Assembly (NCBI RefSeq): GCF_019599275.1
Contig: NZ_JAHZTD010000001.1
Span: 2,214,207 to 2,278,206 of the forward strand
Source: Hymenobacter sp. HSC-4F20
GTDB taxonomy: Bacteria > Bacteroidota > Bacteroidia > Cytophagales > Hymenobacteraceae
Direction: 5' to 3'
DNA: 64,000 nt
The notes under the pieces were generated by a model, which was not told the DNA's origin, ran no database searches, and saw only the letters and a program-made list of their open reading frames with translations. A program made the translations under genes and the position numbers. Shown piece after piece: positions 33,734 to 42,079 of this stretch (position 1 is the stretch's first letter; each line of letters starts with the position of its first letter).

Positions 33734-34705
33734 ATGCGCCACGCCCGAAAACTGCGGTGGGTAGCGGCGCTGGCTGCCGTGGCCTTTGTGCTGCTGAATG
33801 GGGTAGCTGCCTTCCATGCCTGGCGGTTTACGCACTTCACTACCGAAATAAGTACCCATACCGATAACCCCGAACAGCTGACGCTTCCGCAAAAGCTGTG
33901 GGTGTTGCTCACGGGCATCAAAAATCCCAAGCCCGTCAACCAAGCCACCCCCGATTTTCCCTACGTCACTACCTACATCGAAAGCCCCAATGGGCGGCTG
34001 GAGGTGTGGCACGGCGAGGTCCCGAACGCGCGCGGCACGGTAGCGCTATTTCATGGCTATACCAGTTCGAAAGCAAAACTGCTCACCGAGGCCAGCTACT
34101 TCCGCAGCCTGGGCTACAGCGTTGTGCTGACGGATTTTGCCGGCAACGGTGGCTCCGAGGGCAACATCTGCACCGTGGGCCACCACGAAGCCGCCGACGT
34201 GGCCGCGGTGGTACACTGGCTGCAGCAGCGGCCGGGGCCGGTATTCATTTACGCCAACTCCATGGGCGCGGTAGCCACTCTGCGGGCCGAAGCAGAGTTG
34301 GGCGTGCGCCCCACGGCCAACCTACTGGAGTGCCCCTACGGTTCCATGCTCGAAACCGCCCAGAGCCGCTTCCGCTCCATGCACGTCCCGCCCTTCCCGA
34401 TGGCCAACCTGCTCGTGTTCTGGGGCGGGGTAGAAAATAATTTCTGGGCCTTTGACCTCGATGCTACCCAGTACGCCGCTCGCATCACTATTCCTACCCT
34501 GCTCATGTGGGGCGAAGCCGACCCGCGCGTAACCCGCCCGGAAACGGACGCTATTTATGCTGCCCTGCGTGGCCCCAAGCAACGCCAGGATTTCCCCAGT
34601 TCCGGCCACGAACCCTATTGGTGGAAACACAAGCAGCTATGGCAACATACCGTTGCGCAGGCATTAGAACGCCTACCTGAGCTACCTACAATGCACAAGC
34701 AGTAA
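33734..34705 (+). CDS. Alpha/beta hydrolase with N-terminal membrane anchor
   Basis: The 323 residues carry one N-terminal hydrophobic segment (LRWVAALAAVAFVLLNGVAA), then an alpha/beta-hydrolase fold: VALFHGYTSSK (oxyanion strand), VVLTDFAGNGGSEGN, the nucleophile Ser in YANSMGAVA (GxSxG-like with Asn in first position), an acidic residue in WGEADPRV and the final His in SSGHEPYW. It is probably a periplasm-facing lipase/esterase. It is tightly spaced after the pseudouridine synthase gene, suggesting one mRNA. Confidence 0.82.
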   Translation: MRHARKLRWVAALAAVAFVLLNGVAAFHAWRFTHFTTEISTHTDNPEQLTLPQKLWVLLTGIKNPKPVNQATPDFPYVTTYIESPNGRLEVWHGEVPNARGTVALFHGYTSSKAKLLTEASYFRSLGYSVVLTDFAGNGGSEGNICTVGHHEAADVAAVVHWLQQRPGPVFIYANSMGAVATLRAEAELGVRPTANLLECPYGSMLETAQSRFRSMHVPPFPMANLLVFWGGVENNFWAFDLDATQYAARITIPTLLMWGEADPRVTRPETDAIYAALRGPKQRQDFPSSGHEPYWWKHKQLWQHTVAQALERLPELPTMHKQ

Positions 34706-34941
34706 GTGCGGCCATTGTTGCACACTTGCAATAGCCAGCAGCTAGCTCCTCTCTAAGCAGGGGAACCAGGAAGAGTATTTCCAAGAACTGCGACATCAGC
34801 TAAGCATCAAGAACCGGCACAAAGCTCTGGGCGCACGCATTTCCAACAGATAGTTCAAGCCAATCAAACGATTCCCCTGATGTGACCTTTTCAGCACACA
34901 AACTTGGACGTTTCACCAAAACAGCCCCCTAACCCTGCTGG

Positions 34942-34949
34942 TACCTTTG
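34942..34949 (+). promoter_or_regulatory. Candidate promoter core of the SDR-AraC pair
   Basis: TACCTTTG, a perfect -7 element, 35 nt before the ATG at 34985. A clear -33 TTG is not visible at the usual distance. Confidence 0.45.
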
Positions 34950-34984
34950 TCATGTAAATACTACACAACCCAACTGGTAAACAC

Positions 34985-35800
34985 ATGAAAAATACAGCCT
35001 TAGTTACGGGTGCTTCTGCTGGAATTGGTAAGGCAACGGCCATCTATCTTGCCCAACATGGCTATACAGTGTATGGGGGAGCGCGCAGAACAGACAACAT
35101 GCTGGATCTGAAAAGCTACGGTATCATCCCCGTTGCGCTGGATGTAACCAAAGACGAAAGCGTAGTGACGTGCGTGAATAAAATTTTCGCAGCAGAAGAA
35201 AGCATTGATATTTTGGTCAACAATGCCGGCTTTGGGTTAGAAGGGGCCATCGAAGATCTTCCGATGCAAGACGCCCGCTATCAATTAGAAGTGAATGTAT
35301 TCGGAGCCATGCGGTTGGCCCAACTGGTATTGCCGAAAATGCGCGAAAACCGATACGGTAAGATTGTAAATATTTCCTCAGTGGGCGGTAAGATTGCGTT
35401 TCCACTAGGTGGGTGGTATCACGCCAGCAAATTCGCTTTGGAAGCGTTGAGCGACAGCCTACGCAATGAAGTGAAAGAGTTTGGTATTGATGTAATCGTG
35501 GTGGAGCCGGGGGCCACCCGATCGGAATGGGGAACCGTGGCAACGGATATTCTTCTGAAAGTATCGGGAAACACGGCGTACAAAGACCTGACGTCTAAAA
35601 CCCATGCTTTATTTACCCGACTAGCGAAGAATGTGGCGGAACCTGTCGTAATAGCGAAACTTGTTAGGAAGGGTATTGAAGCAAAAAGCCCAAAAGCAAG
35701 ATATACGACTTCGCAACTAGCCTCTTTGGTTTTGCTAGGGTTGAAAAGAATTTTATCCGATAAGCAGATGGATAAATTGATTATGAGTCAAATAAAATAA
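34985..35800 (+). CDS. Short-chain dehydrogenase/reductase
   Basis: The 271-residue classical SDR has the cofactor motif TGASAGIG (8-15), an LDV acidic site, NNAG, the catalytic Ser in NISSVGG and the Tyr-x3-Lys in YHASKFA. The C-terminal third is longer than in FabG-type enzymes, with a hydrophobic ASLVLLGLKRIL. The substrate is unknown. Its lower GC content and coupling to an AraC gene 6 nt downstream set this pair apart from its neighbours and suggest acquisition as a unit. Confidence 0.88.
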   Translation: MKNTALVTGASAGIGKATAIYLAQHGYTVYGGARRTDNMLDLKSYGIIPVALDVTKDESVVTCVNKIFAAEESIDILVNNAGFGLEGAIEDLPMQDARYQLEVNVFGAMRLAQLVLPKMRENRYGKIVNISSVGGKIAFPLGGWYHASKFALEALSDSLRNEVKEFGIDVIVVEPGATRSEWGTVATDILLKVSGNTAYKDLTSKTHALFTRLAKNVAEPVVIAKLVRKGIEAKSPKARYTTSQLASLVLLGLKRILSDKQMDKLIMSQIK

Positions 35801-35806
35801 TGCACC

Positions 35807-36634
35807 ATGGACAACGTCTTTCTGCAACATAATATTCTCTACGCGCGTGGTCACCAGAAAATGCAAAGTAGTGAGCATTACTTCCCAGACCATGCGCTAG
35901 GCATTATGTTATCCGGTGAGTCACAGTACTTCTCAAACGAGGGTTCGTTTGTTATGAAAGAAGGCACCATCTGTTTGATGCGTCGGAATGAATTATTTAA
36001 AAAACGAAAACAAGCTGGGCCGAATGGAGAGCCGCCTTCGTTGATCAGCCTCTTTCTTGATCAAAAAACCTTACACCATTACGCAACTGAAAATAGTATT
36101 TCGAAGCAAAGTGCGTACAAGGGCAGCGCGATGCTTGATCTAACCAGTAATGCGTTCTTGAAAGGTTTTTTTGATTCCCTTTTACCGTATATCGATCATC
36201 CGCAAAGATTGAGTGCAAAAATTGCGGAGCTTAAAACCTATGAAGCAATTGAACTATTGCTTCAGACAGGTGATGTCTACCGAAAATTTTTATTCGATTT
36301 TCAGGAGCCACACAAGATAGATTTGGAAACGTACATGAATCATAATTTCAAGTACAACATTCCATTGATATCGTTTGCGAAATTGGCGGGACGCAGCTTA
36401 TCTACCTTCAAAAGAGATTTTAGAAAAATATTTGATACGACGCCGGAAAAGTGGCTGCAGCATAAGCGCCTGGAACAAGCGCACTATCTCATATCGCAAA
36501 GAGAAATGCGCCCCTCAGAGGTGTATTTAGAAGTTGGGTTTGAAAACCTGTCGCACTTTTCTTTTGCTTTTAAAAAAGCATTTGGCCTCACGCCAACCGA
36601 ATTGACGGAAGAGCATAGAACTACCGGGTGCTAA
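35807..36634 (+). CDS. AraC-family transcriptional regulator
   Basis: The 275 residues have an N-terminal cupin-like sensing part (HALGIMLSGESQYFSNEG, MKEGTICLMRRNELF) and a C-terminal AraC DNA-binding domain of two helix-turn-helix units: ISFAKLAGRSLSTFKRDF, then VYLEVGFENLSHFSFAFKK and FGLTPTEL. It probably activates the preceding SDR gene, with which it shares an mRNA, in response to an unknown ligand. It is noticeably AT-rich for the window. Confidence 0.88.
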   Translation: MDNVFLQHNILYARGHQKMQSSEHYFPDHALGIMLSGESQYFSNEGSFVMKEGTICLMRRNELFKKRKQAGPNGEPPSLISLFLDQKTLHHYATENSISKQSAYKGSAMLDLTSNAFLKGFFDSLLPYIDHPQRLSAKIAELKTYEAIELLLQTGDVYRKFLFDFQEPHKIDLETYMNHNFKYNIPLISFAKLAGRSLSTFKRDFRKIFDTTPEKWLQHKRLEQAHYLISQREMRPSEVYLEVGFENLSHFSFAFKKAFGLTPTELTEEHRTTGC

Positions 36635-36763
36635 CGAGAACGAGGCTATTGCATCGCCAACTGCCTAACTCGTCACAACTTCTGCGCTTATATGACCAAC
36701 TAGACGTGGCCATATTTACCCCACGTCACGAGCCCCTCCCTTATTCAGCAGACCGCTGCCTGT

Positions 36764-37873
36764 ATGCAGTGGGTATCCTCCTCGTGCATGTCCTCTTCTA
36801 GTCAGGTTTCTGCGGCGCGTGCTGCCCGGTTTTGGGCCGCCCGTCGGCATGTGCTGCAAACTATTGGCAGTATTGGGGGCGCGTTCGTCGGGGTCCTGCT
36901 CACCCTGGCCCTGCTGCTCTGGGTGCCGACTCGGGCCCTGCTGCCCCTGGCCCTAATCGGACTGCCCATTGGCTGGGCGCTGGGCGTACTCGAGGTCCTC
37001 GTTTTTCCGGCGCTGGTACAACGCCTGCCTTTGCGCCTTGCCACGGCCCTGCAAGGCGTCGGGCATGGCCTGCTACTACTGCTGCTCTACGGTGGTTTTC
37101 GCCTCATCGCGCACTATTTGGCACTCCCTCACCTCTGGACGGAGCCAGGCAGCGCCCCTGCTGAACCGTGGCGACGGGTATTACTAGTCCCGCTTGTCTA
37201 TGCTCTAACGGTCTTGGTGACTACCCTGCTACGACAATTACTACAGGGTATGAGCCGCCGCCGGCTACAGGATCTGCTACGTGGGCGTTATCAGCAGCCG
37301 GAAACCGAAGAGCGCATTTTTCTCTTCGTCGATCTGAAAGACTCGACGCACTTGGCTGAGCTACTCGGCAATGACCGTTACAGCCGCCTCGTATGCGACT
37401 TTTTCCGGGACGTGAGCCCGGCCATTGCGGCTTCCCGCGGGGAAGTGTACCAGTACGTGGGCGATGAAGTCGTGGTCAGTTGGCCCGCCGCGACGGGGCG
37501 GCAGTATGCCAGCTGCCTGCAGTGCTTTTTCGAGATGCAGCGGGCCATTAATGCGCGGCATGAGGCCTACCAGGACGCATACGGCGTGGTGCCCGCGTTC
37601 AAGGCCGGGGCGCACGGCGGCGTAGTGACGACCGTACTCGTCGGTACGCAGCATCGGGAGGTAGTTTACCATGGCGACGTGCTCAACACCACGGCGCGCA
37701 TTCAGGCCCAGTGCAATAGCCTCGGCAGCCGTTTCCTGATTTCAGCCGCCTTACGTCAACAGCTGGGGGAGCAGCCAGAATTTCAGTTTACGGCGCTAGG
37801 CGGACAAGCCCTGCGTGGCAAAGCCAGCACAACGGAGCTATTCGATGTGCAGGTCTATCTACCTCTTCTGTGA
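36764..37873 (+). CDS. Membrane-bound class III adenylate/guanylate cyclase-like protein
   Basis: The 369 residues have about four transmembrane helices (roughly 35-55, 58-85, 98-120, 138-158), then a class III cyclase homology domain. Metal-binding Asp190 is in FLFVDLKDST and Asp234 in YVGDEVVVSW; the transition-state Asn/Arg pair is in VLNTTARIQ. The position that is usually Lys in adenylate cyclases appears to be Gln230 (VYQYVGD), so nucleotide specificity is uncertain. It would make a cyclic nucleotide at the inner face of the membrane. A second in-frame ATG at 36788 is possible. Confidence 0.82.
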   Translation: MQWVSSSCMSSSSQVSAARAARFWAARRHVLQTIGSIGGAFVGVLLTLALLLWVPTRALLPLALIGLPIGWALGVLEVLVFPALVQRLPLRLATALQGVGHGLLLLLLYGGFRLIAHYLALPHLWTEPGSAPAEPWRRVLLVPLVYALTVLVTTLLRQLLQGMSRRRLQDLLRGRYQQPETEERIFLFVDLKDSTHLAELLGNDRYSRLVCDFFRDVSPAIAASRGEVYQYVGDEVVVSWPAATGRQYASCLQCFFEMQRAINARHEAYQDAYGVVPAFKAGAHGGVVTTVLVGTQHREVVYHGDVLNTTARIQAQCNSLGSRFLISAALRQQLGEQPEFQFTALGGQALRGKASTTELFDVQVYLPLL

Positions 37874-37960
37874 GGAAGCCCTTGCTATGTCCTCATTTTC
37901 AACAGAGGATACGGCATAACGACAAATATACCAGAGTGTTACCAGTGGTTGTCTTGCGCC

Positions 37961-38232
37961 ATGGACCAGCAGTTGACGGACGCACCGTGGGCTCGGTTGG
38001 TGGTTTAGGCGGGTACCAGCACTGGGCAAGGGCGCAACAATCGCCAATTCGTGGAAGCCGTGCTCTGGTTGGCGCGCAACGGCGCCCAGGGGCGGGCTTT
38101 GCTACCGGAACGCGGCAACTAACACACTACATACATGCGCTTCCAGCGCTGGATGGCCTCGGGCATATGGTAGTGCGTATTCAACGCCGTACAGGACGAG
38201 GCTGCTTTACACTCGCTGTTGGTGGACTCTAA
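37961..38232 (+). pseudogene. IS5-type (IS427-like) transposase remnant
   Basis: One continuous frame reads MDQQLTDAPWARLVV, then RNNRQFVEAVLWLARNGAQ, then YMRFQRWMASGIW and LHSLLVDSN. These are the N-terminal landmarks of IS5-family transposases up to the first catalytic Asp (VDSN). The frame is broken by TAG at 38006, TAA at 38120 and TAG after GIW, and nothing recognisable follows 38232. It is therefore a dead fragment. I could not define inverted terminal repeats or a target duplication. Confidence 0.75.
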
Positions 38233-38388
38233 TGTCTTTCCCAACCCCTGTCGTCCGGCGCTTTGCTCAGGATTCCAGGTGGTTCTACAGTTATTTGCAC
38301 TTTACTACTCACGCCAGCTTGTTGACAGGATGCGGGTTGTTGCTATTGTGCGTGCATTGGGCAGAAAACTCCGCTTAGCCAGGCTTGG

Positions 38389-38907
38389 CTACCCTGCTTC
38401 GCTTACCAAAAGCCGTTCCTGTAGTTGCTGCTTAGCGCTGGTGCGTAGCACCGGGTTATCTAGCCGCAGTACCTCCGTTAGCGTGAGCAGTTCGTGCAAA
38501 GCCGGGTCCTGACGGGCAGCCAGTACGGCCCCAGGGTACAAGGGCTCAATGGTAGCCCCCCAGGCTGGGCCATCGGCGGTAGGCCACACGTAGGTTTCGG
38601 GGGTAGCAAGCCCGCCTTGTTTGGGTAGTAAGATGGGCAGGCCTTGTTGATGCGGACCTAGCTCGACTGGAAACACGCACGGTAGGCCGTGCACGAGGAA
38701 GCGTAACAGCCGCGGCCGGTTAATAGTGCGGTGTTCAGGGTGCAGCAGTCGGGCAAACTGACAGCGGCGTAGCGCGTCGGATACTTCGGCCGGACTAAGC
38801 CCCAATGCCGCTGCTAAGGCTTTACCTTGCCAGTTAAGTTTTTCCAGTAAACTGATTTTCAGCAGCAAAACGACGTCCTGCGGCCGCATTCCGTGGTGCT
38901 TGCGCAT
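38389..38907 (-). CDS. Putative HTH protein of unknown function
   Basis: The 172 residues begin with a predicted winged or simple helix-turn-helix: PQDVVLLLKISLLEKLNWQG, then LAAALGLSPAEVSDALRRCQ. The following RLLRFLVHGLPCVFPVELGP and LPILLPKQGG belong to a conserved small family I recognise by pattern but cannot name. A DNA-binding role is likely, and it is divergent from the haem operon. The start could also be the Met at 38889. A short hairpin (TAGCCA/TGGCTA, 38376-38391) overlaps its stop. Confidence 0.65.
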   Translation of the reverse strand: MRKHHGMRPQDVVLLLKISLLEKLNWQGKALAAALGLSPAEVSDALRRCQFARLLHPEHRTINRPRLLRFLVHGLPCVFPVELGPHQQGLPILLPKQGGLATPETYVWPTADGPAWGATIEPLYPGAVLAARQDPALHELLTLTEVLRLDNPVLRTSAKQQLQERLLVSEAG

Positions 38908-39010
38908 ACTTGAGGAAGGAAGAATTCAGAATTCGCAAATCCTGAATAAGAGGCTAGAAAGTCAGCAGTAAGGCGAAGGTAGAAAAGCATTCCTAACAAT
39001 CTTAACTTTA

Positions 39011-39027
39011 TTTGAATTAATTCTAAA
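39011..39027. promoter_or_regulatory. Upstream Irr/Fur-like half-conserved operator of the haem operon
   Basis: TTTGAATTAATTCTAAA lies immediately upstream of the -33 block. The right half TTCTAAA is identical to that of the perfect site at 39068-39088; the left half has a missing base. It could be a second, weaker repressor site. Confidence 0.5.
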
Positions 39028-39032
39028 TAAGG

Positions 39033-39063
39033 TTTGCACGTCACTTGGGGTACTATACATTTG
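39033..39063 (+). promoter_or_regulatory. Haem operon promoter
   Basis: TTTG (39033-39036), a 19-nt spacer and TACATTTG (39056-39063) match the Bacteroidetes consensus exactly. Transcription should start near 39070, inside the palindromic operator. Confidence 0.7.
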
Positions 39064-39067
39064 CCAC

Positions 39068-39088
39068 TGTTTAGAACATTTCTAAACA
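39068..39088. promoter_or_regulatory. Perfect Irr/ICE-like palindrome at the haem operon start
   Basis: TGTTTAGAA-CAT-TTCTAAACA is a 9-3-9 perfect inverted repeat. Its core matches TTTAGAAnnnTTCTAAA, the iron control element recognised by Irr, a Fur-family regulator in alphaproteobacteria. It overlaps the predicted transcription start, an arrangement that fits repression. No such regulator gene is in the window. Confidence 0.65.
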
Positions 39089-39145
39089 ATAACAGCCTAC
39101 CCAATGTCTTTTGCATTGCCGGATGGCTGCTGCTACCCCTGGCAA

Positions 39146-41284
39146 ATGCACCGCTTCTCTTCCTCAGCTTTCTTGTTGGTTCTGGTGGTAAGCCCGGCGT
39201 TGGGAATGGCCCAGCAGCGGCCTGCACTGGCTGATACTAGCGCCCAGCACTTGCGGCTACGGGAGGTGGTAGTAACAGCTACCCGTACCGAAAAGACCCT
39301 GACAGAGGTGCCCATTCCGGTGACCGTGGTTAGCCGACAGCAAATTCAGGCGATGGGCGCTGTGCGCCTAACGGAGGTACTGGGGGAGCAAACCGGCCTT
39401 AACGTAGGGGCCGACCACGGCCGCGGTGTGCAGATGCAGGGCCTTAACCCGGAGTACACGCTGATTCTGGTAGATGGCGAACCGCTAATTGGCCGCACGG
39501 CGGGCACCCTGGAACTCTCGCGGGTGGCCGTGGGCAACATTGAGCGGGTAGAAGTGGTGAAGGGCCCGGCTTCAGCCTTGTGGGGGTCTGAAGCGCTGGC
39601 GGGGGTAGTAAACATCATCACCCAGAAGCCCCAACCCGGCACCCGCGGCGAGGTGCGCCTACGCTACGGTGCCAACCGCACTGCTGATGTGGGCGGCACC
39701 TTCAATTACCGGCACAACCAACTAGGCCTGACCGTATTTGGCAACCGCTACAGCTCCGCCGGCTACACCTTGCAGCCCGCCAGTGGGCAGGCCACCGTGC
39801 CTCCCTTCACAAACTACACCGGCCAGAGTCGCCTTTCCTACCAGCTCGACGACAAGACCACTTTGAGCGTTTCGGGGCGATACTTCATTGAAGACCAGGC
39901 CAGCAACCTGCCGATTACTACAGAAGGCGGACAAGTAGCCCAGGTTGGCTTGAAGGCCCGTCAGCAGGACTTCAGCCTGAACCCATCGGTTACGCGCTGC
40001 TTCTCCGATAAGCTCTTCGGTACGCTACGCTTCTACCACGCCGGCTACCGCACTAAGGAAGACTACACCTATACCGCCGACGGCACGCCCTACGACGCCA
40101 GCTATTTCCACCAGACCTTCACCCGCCCGGAAGCTCAACTCGACTGGCGCCTGCACCCCAAACACACGCTTACAGTAGGGACGGGCTACCTCTGGGAATC
40201 CGTGGAAGCCACTCGCTACGACCAGCGCCAACAGATGCGCTCGGCCTACGGCTATCTGCAGGATGACTGGAGCCCGCTGACCGGCCTGAACCTGGTGGCT
40301 GGGGTGCGCTACGACGGCCACAGCCAGTACCAAGGACAACTTAGCCCGAAGCTTTCGGGGCGCTACCAGCTTCGGCCGTGGCTGGCCGTGCGGGCCTCAG
40401 CGGGGCGCGGCTTCCGGGCTCCTGACTTCCGTCAGCTTTACCTCAACTTCTCGAACCCGGCCGTGGGCTACAGTGTGTTCGGCACCCATCAAGTGCGGGA
40501 AAAGGTGGCTCAACTGGCGGCTCAGGGCCAACTAGCCCTCGACCCGGCCACGGGGCAGCCACTTATCAATGCGCCCCTGCTGGAGCAGGCCAGCAGCCTC
40601 ACGGCTGAAAGCTCCCGGGCCTATAACGCTGGCCTGCAGCTCGACCCTACCCCGAAACTCCGCCTGACTGCCAACTTTTTCCACAACGACCTGCGCGACC
40701 TGATTGAAACCGCCGCCGTGGCTCAGAAAACCAATGGGCAGTCGGTGTACTCCTACCGCAACGTGAGCCGGGCCTACACCCAGGGGCTGGAAACCGATGC
40801 CCGCTACCTGCTACGTGCCCACTTAACCCTGAGTGCCGGCTACCAATACCTAGTGGCGAAGGACCGCAACGTGGTGACCCAGCTGAAGAACGGCTCCATC
40901 TATCGCCGCGATCCGGAAACACTGGAAACTACCCGGCTGAAAGTGGCTGACTACGGGGGCTTGTTTAACCGCTCCCGTCACATGGCCAACGTGAAGCTTT
41001 TCTACGACAATCAGGCCACGGGCTGGTCGGGCAGTGTGCGCGGGGTGTACCGGGGGCGCTATGGCTTTCAGGACCGCAACGGCAACCTGATTCTGGATAC
41101 CGGCAACGAATACGTAGCGGGGTACTGGCTCTGGAATGTGTCGGCGGCCAAAGCCTTCCGCCAGCGCTACACCCTGCAAGCCGGCCTTGATAACGTGCTG
41201 AACTACACTGACCCGGCCTACCTCAGCACCGTACCCGGCCGCCTGTACTACGCCAGCCTGACGGTGGCTCTGGGTTCGAAGTAG
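39146..41284 (+). CDS. hmuR: TonB-dependent haem receptor (outer membrane)
   Basis: The 712 residues start with a signal peptide (MHRFSSSAFLLVLVVSPALG). The plug domain follows (VVVTATRTEKTLTEVPIPVT, GMQGLNPEYT-like, VVKGPASALWGSEALAGVVN), then a 22-strand barrel. The barrel contains GRGFRAPDFRQLYLNFSNP, the FRAP-type box of haem receptors. It would take up haem across the outer membrane using TonB energy. I prefer the ATG at 39146; an earlier ATG at 39104 would put 14 polar residues before the signal peptide. It is first in a six-gene haem operon. Confidence 0.88.
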   Translation: MHRFSSSAFLLVLVVSPALGMAQQRPALADTSAQHLRLREVVVTATRTEKTLTEVPIPVTVVSRQQIQAMGAVRLTEVLGEQTGLNVGADHGRGVQMQGLNPEYTLILVDGEPLIGRTAGTLELSRVAVGNIERVEVVKGPASALWGSEALAGVVNIITQKPQPGTRGEVRLRYGANRTADVGGTFNYRHNQLGLTVFGNRYSSAGYTLQPASGQATVPPFTNYTGQSRLSYQLDDKTTLSVSGRYFIEDQASNLPITTEGGQVAQVGLKARQQDFSLNPSVTRCFSDKLFGTLRFYHAGYRTKEDYTYTADGTPYDASYFHQTFTRPEAQLDWRLHPKHTLTVGTGYLWESVEATRYDQRQQMRSAYGYLQDDWSPLTGLNLVAGVRYDGHSQYQGQLSPKLSGRYQLRPWLAVRASAGRGFRAPDFRQLYLNFSNPAVGYSVFGTHQVREKVAQLAAQGQLALDPATGQPLINAPLLEQASSLTAESSRAYNAGLQLDPTPKLRLTANFFHNDLRDLIETAAVAQKTNGQSVYSYRNVSRAYTQGLETDARYLLRAHLTLSAGYQYLVAKDRNVVTQLKNGSIYRRDPETLETTRLKVADYGGLFNRSRHMANVKLFYDNQATGWSGSVRGVYRGRYGFQDRNGNLILDTGNEYVAGYWLWNVSAAKAFRQRYTLQAGLDNVLNYTDPAYLSTVPGRLYYASLTVALGSK

Positions 41285-41333
41285 CCCTTTCCTCCTTGTC
41301 ACTTCATCACCTCATTTCTTCACTTCTTTCCTT

Positions 41334-41981
41334 ATGAACCAGCTGTTCTCCCGCTTCGCATTGCTAACCCTGTCGGGCGCGGTCCTTACCCTCAGCGCCT
41401 GCTCCAACGATGACAACGACGATAACGAGGTAAAGCCCGCCGAGGCGCTGAAAACCGAAACGGCCAGCAACCTGGGCCCGGCTCCGACTTCTACTACCCC
41501 TCCTACCGCCGGCCAGCCCGGCACGCCCCGGCACTACGCCTTCTACAACCTGGCTACCAAGAGCGAGGTGCCCTACACCGATTCGGCCACAACCAAGTGG
41601 GACATTGCCGTGCGCACTACTACCATCCTCGTGAACGGGGGCAGCAGCGGCCCCGGGCAGGGCGGCGCCATCGTGCAGGACGGGTTGTTTTCTGAAATAA
41701 CTGCGGCGCCCGCTACGGGCTATAACGTGGATTCGCGCACTGCCTACGCTATTCCTACGGGCTCGGGCAAGGGCTGGTACAATTACAACTCCACTACCCA
41801 CGTCGTGTCACCGATTGCGGGCAAGGTGATTCTGCTGCGCACGGCGGCGGGCAAGTACGCCAAGCTGGAAATCGTGAGCTACTACAAGGATGCACCGGCC
41901 TCCCCGACCGGAACCGAGCCCCGAGGCTACTACACCTTCCGCTACGTGTACCAGCCCGACGGCAGCACCAACCTGAAATAA
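41334..41981 (+). CDS. hmuY: HmuY-family haem-binding lipoprotein
   Basis: The 215 residues have a lipoprotein signal (GAVLTLSACSNDD, Cys about 23), an acidic linker and a HmuY domain. Its hallmarks are a WDIAVRTTTILVNGG strand, the Gly-rich GPGQGGAIV, GKGWYNYNSTTHVVSPIAGK, then LLRTAAGKYAKLEIVSYY and YVYQPDGS. In Porphyromonas HmuY is a surface haemophore that delivers haem to HmuR, and the same role fits this position directly after the receptor gene. Confidence 0.88.
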   Translation: MNQLFSRFALLTLSGAVLTLSACSNDDNDDNEVKPAEALKTETASNLGPAPTSTTPPTAGQPGTPRHYAFYNLATKSEVPYTDSATTKWDIAVRTTTILVNGGSSGPGQGGAIVQDGLFSEITAAPATGYNVDSRTAYAIPTGSGKGWYNYNSTTHVVSPIAGKVILLRTAAGKYAKLEIVSYYKDAPASPTGTEPRGYYTFRYVYQPDGSTNLK

Positions 41982-42079
41982 GTCCGGCGCGGGCGACCCG
42001 GACCACCGGGCCTGCGGGGCTAGCGGCCCGCCGGGTCGTCCGCTGTCGGCACAACTTTTCCTTCTGCTTCTCTTTCTCT

